Source: Pseudovirgaria hyperparasitica
Taxonomy: Eukaryota > Ascomycota > Dothideomycetes > Acrospermales > Acrospermaceae
Length of the DNA stretch: 64,000 nt
Reading direction: 5' to 3'
Assembly: GCF_010093815.1 (NCBI RefSeq)
Contig: NW_022985549.1
Span: forward strand, 868,001 to 932,000
This document shows, one piece after another, positions 35,710 through 47,380 of the stretch. Under the pieces are notes generated by a model. It worked only from the letters and a program-made list of their open reading frames with translations. It was not told the origin of the DNA and did no database searches. The stretch's first letter is position 1. Every line of letters starts with the position of its first letter. The translations under genes were made by a program, and so were the position numbers.

Positions 35710-36690
35710 TCAAGCCAGACTTAAAAGTCTACCGGGCCACGACCATCCCCTGAGTTTCGCGCGGTAGCCCACGTTTACCGTGGCCCTTACTTTAGCGATA
35801 TGGTCTCTTCCATAAACTTCCAAAAACATATTATCATAGTCAACGTAATGCTCCTGCCTCTCTTCATTGAGCTGCTCCTGGGATAAAAGTAAGAACATCC
35901 AATGAGGCTTAGTCCATGCGATGTCAAAATCGATCAGTAATCCTTCCAGGTAATTCCTCACGAAAACGTCCCTTTGCCATACGTCGATCTCTAGTAAGGT
36001 ATCGAGATCCCTTAGCATCTGACGAGGATTGCGCAACGGCTCTTCGTCATTCATCAATTGTTTCACAAGTCCTCGAAGTGGTATCTGAGCTATATCGTCT
36101 TCCTCTGTTCTGTCCCACGCAGAGACCCCAAAATCATCTCGAAATAAGTCAGAATAATCATCGAATTGCAGAAACAGGTAGCCGTAACATGGCACAGCAA
36201 GAGGGGTGGTCCTCGCATTACGCCTCCTCTTCCACTTACGGGACCTCAATTCCCGTCCTTGGTGCTCCTGATATTGGCGGATCTTGCCGTAAGCTCTGCA
36301 TTCTGCGTAAAAAGGATCTGAATTGTAGATAATGGTCGACTCGTTCGTTAAATCTTTTTTCAAAGCTTTTTCAACATCTCCACTTTTGTCCAAATGGTAG
36401 AACTTGAACTGTAGCTCATTAGCGACGTCTTACCATGGCATATATCTATATCTACTGACTATTTTGATGGCATACTTTGAGTCTCCTATGTTTGCTTGAA
36501 ATACATAGCTACACCCAGCTCCAAGGCTGCTCGAGGTCCCTCCAAAGGAACTAGGCTTGGTTGGATAGTTATCGCTCAGGAGTTTTTCGAATGTGATAGG
36601 CTGATTATTAAGCTTGAAAGGACCCAGCTTCGGACCGTCACAAGGTGGTAGTAAACGGCGACCCGAATACAGATGACTGACTGATGGCAT
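35710..36690 (-). CDS. FTA2/protein-kinase-like protein
   Basis: Exons 36460-36690 and 35710-36408 give about 309 residues; the intron starts GTCAGT and carries a GCTAATG branch site, and splicing restores YAIKI-FKFYHLD. The protein has kinase landmarks: a Gly-rich loop (LGAGCSYVFQA), the lysine strand (YAIKI), an HRD-like loop with D-x4-N (QRDVFVRNYL) and a DFG-like LIDFD. This layout, with DPFYAECRAYGKI between, matches the Pfam FTA2 family, named after a fission yeast kinetochore (Sim4 complex) subunit but widespread as divergent kinase-like paralogues in filamentous fungi. Lys, Asp, Asn and Asp are all kept, so activity is possible, though Asp replaces the DFG glycine. It is divergent from the PD-(D/E)XK-like gene. 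A kinetochore role is doubtful. Confidence 0.72.
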
Positions 36691-37333
36691 TAATGGATAC
36701 TGTGGCAGGCCACGATACAAAGGGTTCCTTTATAACTATCGTCAGGAGATGTCAGGTGGAAATCGATGAGCGGGGCAGTCTCGCTTCGCCAGATGTATCT
36801 GATAGGTAATCCCCCTCAAACTGACAGCCATTCCAACCGCATCTCGGATATGCAAGATGATCACACTTGACTCGTCTCGGTGTAGTTTATCACAGGATAT
36901 GCGACTTTGCGCTTAAGGTAGGGGTGCTCTGTGACAATATGTGCAGATCTACTTTTCATTGGCATATGTATGCTGTCCTCATCTAATTGGCCGTGAGACG
37001 AGATGGAGGGATTATGCCGTCCTTACCTTCCATTGTGTATTGATATTCGGGATCACTCCTTTCCTTCTGTCAAGGAGGGTCGAGTTAGAACAACATTGGA
37101 TTATTTGCGAGAAGGCAGCAGTTGCCTTCTTATCTCGTTCGTATGATGAGTGGGCGCACCTTCGTGCATTTCAGTGGCATAATAGGATTTGTTCCGGATG
37201 TAAGACGACGAGAAAAAGAGAGCAGTGGGTTGATAAGGCATGGCTCGCGGCTCACACATGCCGCTCCTCGACCTTTCGAGGAAATTCTTCAAACTACACA
37301 TCGGATCTTACGGTCAACGCTGGGCAGAAAACC
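36691..37333. other. Region between the kinase-like and nuclease-like genes
   Basis: The frame of the nuclease-like gene is open from 36941 but has no ATG before 37334. An upstream exon or non-annotated start may lie here. No other gene seen. Confidence 0.4.
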
Positions 37334-38533
37334 ATGAAGCAGAAGTCTTTTCGAAACCTGCGTGAGTATCTTACTCAACAAAACCCGACCGTTCAATATG
37401 AGGATAGAGGTGGGACAGCCCCTGTTTCAACCGATAAAACCAACTCCAAGTCCCAAAGAAAGAACTCCAAGTGGCCCACTCCTAAGGCGCTTGGACTGTG
37501 GACTGAATTCCAATGGGCGTCCTTATCGGCAACCATGGATCGAAGGCTGCAACAGGCGCTCGAGAGAGACATGGAAGACCTACATGACTTCTCCTATATC
37601 CAACCACCGTTTCTCACGTTTCGTGACGAGAATGCACTTGAATCTATCTTCATCAAATTCCACCAATCTATCGTCATCGAAGCCCTTGATAAAACCCCTA
37701 ATGACTTGATCGGTCATCGTGTGAGGATGGTGCGTGGAGGCCAAGCAAGACGCCTCTATGAAGATGAGAGTCCTTGGCCGCATACGCCAGACTGGGCAGG
37801 AGTATGTCTGAAGCAAGATGATTCCAACATCTTACCCGGCGAATCCAAGCATAACTGGGGGTTTCGCGAAATCTCTGACGTATTGTCCTTGCGAAATCAC
37901 GCAGTGACGCTCAACGAAGGCCATAAAAAGGACAGTCGACTCAGCCCTATAAGCCAGATCATGTGGTACTGTGCCCTAGCACATGCACGCTATGGGTACA
38001 TAATCTCGAATTCGGATCTGATAGTTATCAGAGTCGACTTTAGCGAGATGAAGAACTTGAAGGCTAAAACTGATGAGCTGCGACAGTCGATCTTAGACAC
38101 TGGGAAGGTCCAATTACAGGCGATACCATGGAAAGAAAGCGGAGTAAACACTAATGGTGATCCGAAAATGACCATCCTTTTGGCACTTTGGTCACTTCAC
38201 ATCATGGCAGCAAATGAAGGTCGACTAGCACGTACCAAATACTGCAACTTGAAAAAGGAAAAGTACGTAAGTCCGGATGAGCAAGTAATCTCCGAGAAAG
38301 AGATGTCTAGTTTTGATTCTTCGCTTCAGGGCCTGTCTCAAGATTCTCAACGGCACAGTCAAGGATTACTTATGTCTCAAGTCTCAAATGCATCACACGA
38401 GGGTGCAAAGATGCCAAAACCGAGGACATCGAGGACCAGTATGAAGGCCGAGAAACGCACGCAAGAGGATACTGCAGTGTCAGGGCTATCTGGATCAGGT
38501 GAAAGGGCTACGAAGAAGCCAAAGAAGAAATAG
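37334..38533 (+). CDS. PD-(D/E)XK nuclease-like nuclear protein, start uncertain
   Basis: The frame runs from 36941 to 38533; the first in-frame ATG is 37334, giving 399 residues, and an upstream exon is possible. The middle contains TPDWAG followed after about 15 residues by ILPGESKHNW, then SQIMWYCALAHARYGYIIS and LIVIRVDF. The spacing Asp...Glu-x-Lys, a following Gln and hydrophobic strands fits the PD-(D/E)XK nuclease fold seen in large families of uncharacterised fungal proteins. The C-terminus is Ser/Gln-rich and ends in a basic KKPKKK nuclear signal. Substrate unknown; a non-catalytic role is possible. It shares an upstream region with the FTA2/kinase-like gene. Confidence 0.65.
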   Translation: MKQKSFRNLREYLTQQNPTVQYEDRGGTAPVSTDKTNSKSQRKNSKWPTPKALGLWTEFQWASLSATMDRRLQQALERDMEDLHDFSYIQPPFLTFRDENALESIFIKFHQSIVIEALDKTPNDLIGHRVRMVRGGQARRLYEDESPWPHTPDWAGVCLKQDDSNILPGESKHNWGFREISDVLSLRNHAVTLNEGHKKDSRLSPISQIMWYCALAHARYGYIISNSDLIVIRVDFSEMKNLKAKTDELRQSILDTGKVQLQAIPWKESGVNTNGDPKMTILLALWSLHIMAANEGRLARTKYCNLKKEKYVSPDEQVISEKEMSSFDSSLQGLSQDSQRHSQGLLMSQVSNASHEGAKMPKPRTSRTSMKAEKRTQEDTAVSGLSGSGERATKKPKKK

Positions 38534-40092
38534 TGGTCCGGTATTGATACAAGATGCGCCCATCTATTTTTTCGTCGATATCATATCTAATTTGTCCTTT
38601 GTTATTATAGCAATGATTTAACGAAGTGAGATGACTTTCAACCCAATAGTATGTCGATGCTGTGACTCACGAGATAAGCTCAATGATCTGAATCTCGGAA
38701 AGGCCATCACTTCAGCTGTGTGGCGTGCAGCAACCCTAGATCATTGGTATTGTGCAATCCATATCTATGGCTACTGATCTTACCGATGGGACCAATATAT
38801 TACTTCTTTGTCCTCAGTGATCGGTGTAAGCCCCAGACTCCTGAGTGGTGCCCTTTCCTATTACTGATAGCCTGGAGACAAGGTTGCTGGGTGCTTGAAT
38901 TGTCAAGTGGTGTATTGGAAAAACCCTTGATTCGCTTGACGGAAATCCCAATCCAGACCAATGACAACTTGCATTCCACACATGGGTTAGCCTTTTCCAA
39001 TCGACCCATCAAGGAATACCCGATAGTGGCTAATGGGCACGGCCAAACACGATCTCTCATAAATCTAATCTGTTCTGTTCTCGATCATTCAAATCACAAG
39101 ACTTTTTGTCGCGAGTAACTTCGTATTCTGATTTCCTGAACCAAGCATAGTCAAGTCTTTTTAGTTTTTACTTGCCGACGCCACTCCACGTAGGTGTGTC
39201 GGGGACCTTGGAAAGGAATGAAGAAATCCAGTCTCTTCGAACGGATACACAGAATGTTGGAACCAAGCTCTTTGCGACATTAGCCTTGATCACCACAAAT
39301 TTGACCTATTGGATGACTCGATTCGGGGACCATTAGGTCATGGTTCACCCACCCACCGCCAGAGGCGTAACAACAACGTGAAATGGATCATCGAAAAGCA
39401 AACAAAGCCACCTGATGCTATGCGAGCTCAGGACTGCTGAATGATACTATCGGAGTATCGGACTTGCTTTGGCAACTAATTCTAGAATTCGAGATCCAGC
39501 AATAGCGTAACAGCCACTAACTCTAAGTAGGTGAAAACGAGGGCGAAAGAGCACTAAACTAGAAGTTGATAGAATTGATATACCCTAAGAATACTATGGT
39601 GTAAGTAATCTATATGCACATAGATGTATTCAAAGAAGTTTAGCACTAGTATACTTATGTTTCGTTAGCAAGTCTCCATTTTTGTCGAAGTTCTGCAAAA
39701 AGAGAACAATGATATGATGTGGAGTCAAGCCCCTAACAGTGGGTGACCTATTTTTCTATGTGTCCGACATTCATCATCCTAGGTGAATACTTCACTTTAC
39801 GAAATGTAATATCAGCTAAGGAAAGAACAGCCGGAGTTGAGACCAAGATTTGGTCGTCCGGAGTGGTTGTGATCAGGGATATTATATGATGTTAGGGTGC
39901 TTTGTGTGTTGTCTTGTTCGATGTTGTGCAAAATGACAGACCTGTTCATATTGCAATATTGCATTGGTCTCTCGTGATCACACAGTCAGCACCCGCGCTT
40001 CATACAAGTCACCTCATCGCTAGGGAGCTTGATGAAACTTCCCCATCCTTTTCCGTGCTATGACATCGTTCATGCAAGATTAGATCTAGATC
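38534..40092. other. 1.5 kb without recognised genes
   Basis: AT-rich-looking sequence. A frame at 38720-39118 starts with GTG, not ATG, has no family resemblance and a composition unlike its neighbours, so I do not call it. Degraded mobile DNA is possible but nothing identifiable remains. Confidence 0.45.
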
Positions 40093-43000
40093 TCAGTCAT
40101 CCATCCCGCCTAACTCGACCAACTTCCTCACAACACCAATGATCTCACCCTCCCTCCCCTTCGCCAAGTCCAGCTCCGGAGTCTCAATCTTCCTCCTCAG
40201 CACCTCATCCAACATGCCCCTTAAACGCCCCACCAGAACACCAATTCGCGCCCATCCTCTCAATCTCACCCATCCATCGACGGTCAAACCTCTACCTTGG
40301 GTGTCCAACTCAATCTGCCCACCGAACAGTAACATCGAGTAGCTATTGAACGGAGTCAACTCCCGGATGAAGACCTTGCTTGTCGCCATCTTGTTGAAAT
40401 AGCTCATAAATGCCGAATTCGTCGGGAAGGCCTGCGCGTCGAAGAGAGTAGACGACGGATGCACAAAGACTCGGCCATTTTCCTGATTGAAGTACTTTAT
40501 TGTCCGGGCTTCAGGATCCAGTGCGACAGTTCCGGCTAGGACTTTCTCATAACGCTTCTCTGGGAAGTCGATGCGTGCGATTTGTGGGTTGAACGAGCCT
40601 GCTATTAAGGCGCGTAGAAGTGCTATATTGCCGCATTGTCTGTTCAGAGGCGAGTTTGTGGCAGTCGTGAACGTGTATGTGAGCGGAATGAAGCCCGTTT
40701 CTTTGAGCGAGGAAAGGTATTGCGCGCGATTGGAAGATATGTCAAAGAGGGTTTGCTGGCTAAGGAATGAGCGCTCGCACCATTTGCGTGTGTCGAAAGC
40801 GGATACGCCTTTACTCCGCACCGCCTGCCATGCGTCGTAGGCTTTGAGGTCGGCAATCAAGTCGCCGTGGCCGCCATCGGCGAAGAAGGAGCGCGCAGCT
40901 TTCGATTCATCACGCTTGTCTTTGGGTGAGACAAAAGGGCTACGGACGGTCAGAATGGAGGCGATGGTGAGGCAAGCATCCAGGCACCCGAATGTTGCAC
41001 CATACACAAGCAATTTACCGCAGCGTAGATCGGCGGGGATCATCGAGAGATGTCGGCCAAGTGCAGTCAGGTCGTCACCGTCAAGAGCACCCATGCGCTG
41101 TAAGAGGTCAACAGCGCCTTCTACTGCCACACTGTCAGGTGGTGTGAGTGCGCCAGCGAGGAACCTTTGGACGTCTTTGACGCCCATAGCTCTCACTGAA
41201 AGGCATAATTGTTCAAGAGGAACTCTCCTTATTTCCGGCTCAGGTCGCTCCGCCATCTTATTCATTTCCGCAGTGCGAGTGTATAGCTTGTAGCAGTTTC
41301 CAGCTCGCACACGACCAGCTCTTCCACGTCGTTGCTTACAAGCTGCACGAGAAGCCCATACTTCTTCCAGCTTGACCATATTGTTCTGCGGGTCGAAGCT
41401 GGTCTCTTTGACGCGGCCAGTATCAATGACAGCCACAATATCCTCAATGGTAATCGAGGTCTCTGCGACATTTGTTGCTGCGACCACTTTTCGCATGCCT
41501 TTGGGCGGCGCGTGGAAGACGCGTTTCTGCTCGGCAGATAGTAGCGATGCATGTAGCGGCAAAGCATGTAGGTTCGGTATCCTTCGTAGAGCCTGTAGCG
41601 TTCTATCAATCTCCATCGTACCTGGTAGGAAGATCAAGATGCCGCCGTCTTGCCCACAAAGGTCGGCATCAATCTGTGCGACGGTCGATGCGATAAGATC
41701 GTAGTTCACGCGCATTCCCACACTCCGCAACCTTGTGCCAAGATCTTTTCCATCCTCCTCCTCATAATCCTCGTCGCCAGTGCCACCGAAGTTAGTCATA
41801 CGGAGGACATCGTCGATGTAAAGATCTTGGACCGGATGCGTTCGCCCCTGAATCTCGACCCGACCCACTTTCCCAGTGCTACTGAAGTACTTCTCGAACA
41901 CATCTGCATCGAGTGTAGCACTCATTAGGATGACCTTGAGATCCTTCCGTTGGCGTAGCACATCGCGCAGCAGCACCAAAAGAAAGTCCGTGTCCAAACT
42001 GCGTTCGTGAACCTCATCGACGACCACATGGCTCACGTCGGCTAAGGCAGCGACAACATCTTCAGATGAGCCGCCCGAAGTCTGGAGTCTCCGCAGTAAC
42101 ACTCCAGTTGTGACAAATGTAATCTTAGTAGCGCCTGGCGTCTGTCTCGACTCTCCACGTATAGAATATCCAACCTCGCCGCCTACTACTCCACATCGCT
42201 CATCAGCGACTCGATCAGCAAGACCTAGAGCTGATATCCTTCGAGGCTGTGTGCAAATAATATTTGCTGACTCTCCGAGCTCTCGTTTTATCATGTCATC
42301 TAGTACAAATTGCACAGACTGAGTCGATTTGCCTGAGCCTGTCTCACCCGAGATGATGACCACTTGATGTCTCTGCACAGAGTTGACAATTGTCTCTTGT
42401 AGGTTCCATGCCGGTAGGGACATGCGCCCACTTAGCATTTTGTGTTGAGCTGGTGTCTCCTGTCTAGCTTGCCATCTTGACAGTAACTGTTGGCTGATCA
42501 GTGATCCTGGTGTCAGACTGATAGCTTTAGGTTGCCGCCGTCCGCGAGATCTATTTTTCGGTCTTTGCGTCTGTGTATTTGCTTCACCAGCCGTGACCCC
42601 TGATGATACTTCAGCGAGTCTTCCAGGGTTCTCTATGATACCAGGAATCTCTTGCTCTAACCAATCAACTAAATTGAAAAGCATTGATTCGCCGAGAAGA
42701 TTGTCCTGCGCGTACAGTAATGCTCTGCGTGTAATGCTCAGACGAATATATGCAGGTAAGTCCGCTACAATCAAGATCACTGGCAGGACGTTAGGGTAGG
42801 CACCAGTCGGTCTGCGCGCATGTAAAGTGATAGGCTTCCTGGTTGGTGTCTTGAGCTCCAATTCCACATCGCATACCCCTTCCGAGCTCGACTTGTACCT
42901 GTCATCGAAGATTGAACTGAGGACAGTTTGTTCCTCATTCCAAGCTTCGGCGGCTTCAGCTTCTCCTTCGAGTTTCGATGCGTCTAGTGCTATGTTGAGC

Positions 43001-44290
43001 TGGTCAGGTATCCCTAACAGTCCGTATTGGAGAAGCTCTGCCGCCTTTCCTTCGTCATCTTGGTGTCTTATCAGCGCTACTTCACACAGCTCTGCAGCAT
43101 ACCCTCCCGCAGCCAAGCGCTTAAGCTTTGCTTCTCGCTTCAGGTTCCCACTGGCTAGACTGATACCAGCTGAATAGTTCTCAGGAAGGCACCATGGGGG
43201 TAGGTCGTCTTCAGGTACATGGATCAGTAGCCACTCCAAGACCTCTTCTCGGTCTTTACATATTTCTGCGGCCTCTTCCACATGGCTGTGCCTAAAACCA
43301 AGACCAACCAGAGCATCAACCAGGCTTCTCTGGGTATTTTTATCGATATCCACACCATTTGGATTCCAGACTGCGTCTTTCCGAATTAACCTCTCAACCT
43401 CCGTCCTGAGTCTCTTTCCCATCTCTACCGACGGTGCCTTCGACCAGATATCTTTCCTAGCATTTGTACCGTTGGTTCCGCCAGGTCTGACAATACCGGG
43501 TTGAGACACCCCAGTATCTGTCTGGGCTTGCTGCTTAGCCTTCTGCTCTCGCTTCTTCTCTGCGGCGGCTTTGGCCGCATCTCGCTCTGATTTGGCTAGG
43601 AACGGATCAGCTTCGTACATGTAGCCATTGCCCTTCTCTTGATCTTCCTTCTTGATACTTTGAAACTCATTCTTCCACAGATCTTTATATGTAGGAGGCA
43701 TCATCATGTGTACATTCCTCATGTTCGCGACTCGGAATAAGGCATAAGCAGCAGCAAAATGTCGCGCTTCAACAGCGCTTGATTGACAGCTAAGTTTACG
43801 ATAGGCAGGAGGAACTTCCATGGCAGGCAGAACAGTGACTTCCTGGGTCTTTGGATGAACTGTCTTCATAATGACTGTTGATCGAAAGCCATCTTGAGTT
43901 TTTTGCTTCGGTGTATCAGCAAACAGATTTAACTGTACTTTTAATTCCGCATACCATAGTATACTCTGGTTTACCCCATTTCTGTTTCTGGCAATGCTCA
44001 GACAGCATGTTCACTGGCAGTTTTCCTGTCCATGATGCCCCTCCGATGAGCGTCTTGACATCAGGCTTCTTCGGCGCATCATCTGCGGGTGTTACAGCCT
44101 CTTTTCCCTTTCCCTTTACTTTGCTGCCCTTGTCCTCGACTGCGGGCTTTACAGTGCCGTTGCCCTGCTTTTTACTTTTCTTGTCATCATCCTTCGCGTT
44201 CGAGAAGACGATGTAGCTGCCCTCATCCAAGCCTGGAGGAGGCTTCTTTGACGGTCCGCCACCACGCGGTGGATGCGCATTCTTTGGCAT
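40093..44290 (-). CDS. Large DEAH/DEVH-box RNA helicase (DHX57/DHX29-like)
   Basis: Exons 43955-44290 and 40093-43905 give 1382 residues. The N-terminal part has a Lys/Pro-rich stretch, then a dsRBD-like segment (PVNMLSEHCQKQKWGKPEY) continued after the intron (AFRVANMRN region), a UBA-like segment (LVGLGFRHSHVEEAAE) and an RWD-like domain (about 300-420). The helicase core shows motif I GETGSGKS, motif II DEVH (not DEAH), motif III SAT, and motif VI QRRGRAGR, followed by winged-helix, HA2 and OB domains ending near residue 1360. This domain order matches the DHX57/yeast YLR419W group; DHX29 acts in translation initiation, but this protein's role is unknown. The intron junction restores EYTM-QKTQDGF. 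Confidence 0.9.
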
Positions 44291-44487
44291 CCTCGCGGGA
44301 GGAAATATGGTCGTGGAAGTATAATTTGGGCTCCATGGTGGAAAACAAGACGCGCTGGGATGCCTGATCTGGGAACTTTTTTGGCTGCCGGGGTGCTGGA
44401 TTATCCCCGCTGTGACGAAGGTTGTAGGGCTGGAGTGGGGCAACCTGAGGCAGGTCCCCGGAAACTACACTACTGCACCAGGTATCC

Positions 44488-44917
44488 ATGAATGGGCTGC
44501 CTCCTTACGCTAAATTAGATTTATCACTCGCTTTAGAGCTAATTACTTCAACATGCGACCTACAAGCGTTCAAGACATCTTTCCGTCTGACTTTGTTGGT
44601 TGAGTCGTCAGCTCAGAACACCTTTGAAGCGGTTGCTTCTCTCGGTAGGACTGTAAGAGATGCTTCGACCGCTTTCAACGCGATCAACGTCCTCGTCCAA
44701 GTCGAAGCTCCTACACTTTCCCAACACCCTTCGCAGTTCTTTTTGGGAGACTCACTAGAATCAAGTGTGATTCAAAGCATGGCTGCTCAAGCTAATGCGT
44801 GGGTTTCTTCATTTATTTCGTGATGTAAAGCGATCTTGTCGTATCTTCTCCATCAGGAGGTACCTATTTCATCCCTTGCAGCTAACAGTGATGATTGCAA
44901 GATATGCGTTACGCTGA
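44488..44917 (+). CDS. Small predicted protein, function unknown
   Basis: Exons 44488-44798 and 44857-44917 would give 123 residues: ATG at 44488, a GTGGGT donor and a CATCAG acceptor 58 bases later. The sequence is helical and neutral, with FRLTLLVESSAQNTFEAV and AFNAINVLVQVEAPT as the most regular parts. No domain, signal peptide or membrane segment. It is divergent from the helicase (198 bases between the ATGs) and convergent with a secreted-protein gene 60 bases away, so space alone makes a gene plausible. Without splicing the frame would end at 44823. Confidence 0.42.
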
Positions 44918-44976
44918 AAACACAACGCCCCCAAAACACTCGCTCAAACGAAACAGTATGCTACCGAACACGTCCA

Positions 44977-45708
44977 TCAACCGGTCTGCTCATGCTCGAC
45001 AACCAAACGGACCGGGTGGCCATAGCAGCCCTCTGTGCAATGTCAACATTGTACGGATCACTGCGCTAGAACTTGAATGAGACTTACGTTCGCTACCACA
45101 GTGAGTAATAGTGTACCCATCGGCACTCTCGGCGTGAACTGGGCCATGAGCATTGAACTCCAAGGCGCCCTCTGTCTCACGGCTCAGATAGACACGTCCC
45201 TTTCCCTCCGAGGGGTCCTCGAGAATCCACTTGGGACAGCCCGCAGAGGGATCAACGAAAGTCCAGCCATATGTGGAGACTTCGCTGACATCGTCCTTGA
45301 GGCACTTGTCCATGGCGGTGTTCCAGATGGTCTTGTGGTCTTCGCCCCACTCGGAGCGAAGCGTGACGAAGTCATGGCCGAGGTTGGTCGTGGAATGATC
45401 CTTACTGCACGCAAGGTACTATACATCTTTCTATGAGCAAAAGAAAGCGTCAAACTGGGACATAAAACCCACGTATCCTGGTTTTTCATTGTTCTCACGA
45501 AGATAGGCGCCATTGAGCTCAGAACCCTCCGGTGACCTATTTGATATTGATATTAGGAAATCTTAGCGCTCTTGGGAAGCTTAAGGTATGCTCACAGAAC
45601 AACTAGGCGAATGCGCCAGGCGTCACCTTTCTCCGGATATGGTTGAGCCACGACGGCGCCCAAAATGGCAGCGATTGCGACAGTGAAAAGGGCAAGTAGA
45701 CGGGTCAT
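44977..45708 (-). CDS. Small secreted protein, five cysteines, function unknown
   Basis: Exons 45596-45708, 45473-45536, 45088-45418 and 44977-45032 give 187 residues. Residues 1-22 are a clear signal peptide ending in VVAQ. The mature part is acidic and hydrophilic, with blocks NNEKPGYYLACSKDHST, DFVTLRSEWGEDHKTIWNTAMDKC, FVDPSAGCPKWILEDP, ITHCGS and GCYGHPVRLVVEHEQTG. Five cysteines are spread over the chain. Each junction continues the frame, and the last exon adds the fifth cysteine. No domain recognised. Size, export and cysteines make it a typical small secreted fungal protein, possibly acting at a host or substrate surface; that is inference. Confidence 0.7.
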
Positions 45709-46591
45709 ACTGGGCGTGTGGTTATCTAGATTGTCGAATTGAGCGATTTGAAAGTGATTCTAAAGCTCGGATAGCTGGAAGATATAAGGATTTGTAGAAA
45801 ATGGACCTCGAGATAAAAGGTGAGGTGGTTGGGTCGTGTAGTAAATATACGCTAGTTCACTCGGAGCTTCAGCCAACACCGCGAGCCTGCAGCGGATATC
45901 CCGCCAGGTTTACAGCCTTTCACTAATCAAAGCCCGTGTTTCAAGCTCCCGAAATTGCACACAACACGATCGATTCAGCATGGGGCATGGTTCATCAATC
46001 TGTTGCGGCGCAAGCAAGATCATTTGACTACCTTACTTAATTTGACTACCTTACTTTGTAAAATCCTGAATTAACCCTTTGTTTCAGGCACGAGCCGCGC
46101 AACGCAGAAGTGCGGGCGTGAAGGGATAGGTCCACACTATGCTTTCATTGGAATGAACCTGTTGGAAGGGATGTTATTAGCATCGTACAGATAAATCCAG
46201 ACCAAGCTCGTCCTGGTTCGTGTCACCAGGTCTAATATCCCTGTGTTCGTTCTGCATTGTGTGGTATCGCTCTACTGCAGATTATCTTCAAAGCCATCGT
46301 AGAATTGAATCACCTAGGTGTACAAACTCAACGCCTTGCGTACAATGTACACGTAAGGGGGACGTGCTGCAGAAGGTGGAGGTAGCTGCCTATGTCATAT
46401 CAGCGGTACCTCACAGACAGCCAGGGCGGAATGGATGTGGCACATGAACGATTGCACCTTCACCATTGTATTGTGTGAGGTAATCATTACGAAGAGTATT
46501 GAGTATATTGTGGTAAGCAATTATGTAAAGGATCGTACAAGGAACGCCTGTGAAAGAGTCAAAGTTATAGGAAACAGATATTGTACATTTA
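45709..46591. other. Intergenic between two secreted-protein genes
   Basis: It contains a short direct repeat near 46020-46050 (TTGACTACCTTACTT, twice) but no gene I can support. Confidence 0.5.
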
Positions 46592-47380
46592 TCATGGGAC
46601 ACGGCAGATGATCGACTGCACATTGACACCGATCGAAGTGGCCCCGGTAGCAAGACCGCTATTATTGACACCGAATGGCTTGTTCAGATTCTGAGTGCCT
46701 GCCTTATCGGCGAAGGTGTCGCAAACGGCACCTGAATGGGCATTTGAGTTGAACACCTCCGCTCGGAATAAGATCTTGCCGTTCGGGAGAAAGCTGGAGA
46801 TGTCAGTGACCTCGTTCAGAACGGCCATCCTAACAACAAAGGTATCTTCGTCATCCTCAAGGCCGACGGATATCCACTTGAAGTCTTCTTCGCCACGTTG
46901 GTCTGGCACAGGGGGAGATGGAGTAGGAGTAGAGGGGTTGGCGTTGTCTTGTCCTCCAGTGTTATCGTTGTTGCCGGTAGCATTGGGGTTCCGGCCAGGA
47001 CTTCGCGGGAAACTTTGAGCATCGGCACATACGACGGCAAACACCTGAGTGCGTCGATCAAGGTCGAGATTGCTACCAGCAAAGAAGAGATCCCTTGAAT
47101 TGGTACCTCGAATGAAGTTGCCTTCGTCATCGAAAGCCGAACAAGTTGAATCCGCGTTACCATTATCGTCGACAATGCTGATCACCGTGACAGCACGCTC
47201 ATCTCCCGAACCGGGGACAATGAAAGGAGTTCCATCCAAAGATACCTCTCTCTGAATGGCGGTGGCGCTATCCCCAAGGCTAATGCGGACTGAGGGTGCC
47301 CATCGTTTGGCGGCATTGAGTGGAGCTGCGGCGGCGGCGACAGCTGATGAGACAATGGCAAAAGTAGTGTAAGCCTTCAT
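46592..47380 (-). CDS. Secreted protein of unknown function
   Basis: A 262-residue single-exon protein starting at ATG 47380. The N-terminus has a signal peptide (about 1-19, ending in AAAAAP). The mature chain appears to hold two related beta-rich halves joined by an Asn/Thr/Pro-rich linker at about 130-160: the first with VTVISIVDDNG and CSAFDDEGNF, the second with DTFVVRMAVLNE and AVCDTFAD. Each half has a valine-rich strand and a cysteine near its end, which hints at an internal duplication. No known domain recognised. An upstream in-frame position (47428) lacks an ATG. Confidence 0.75.
   Translation of the reverse strand: MKAYTTFAIVSSAVAAAAAPLNAAKRWAPSVRISLGDSATAIQREVSLDGTPFIVPGSGDERAVTVISIVDDNGNADSTCSAFDDEGNFIRGTNSRDLFFAGSNLDLDRRTQVFAVVCADAQSFPRSPGRNPNATGNNDNTGGQDNANPSTPTPSPPVPDQRGEEDFKWISVGLEDDEDTFVVRMAVLNEVTDISSFLPNGKILFRAEVFNSNAHSGAVCDTFADKAGTQNLNKPFGVNNSGLATGATSIGVNVQSIICRVP

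Noticed and set aside
38720-39118. A 132-residue frame in the empty region
   Set aside because: It starts with GTG rather than ATG and shows no domain or codon-use signal; I left it out of the annotation.
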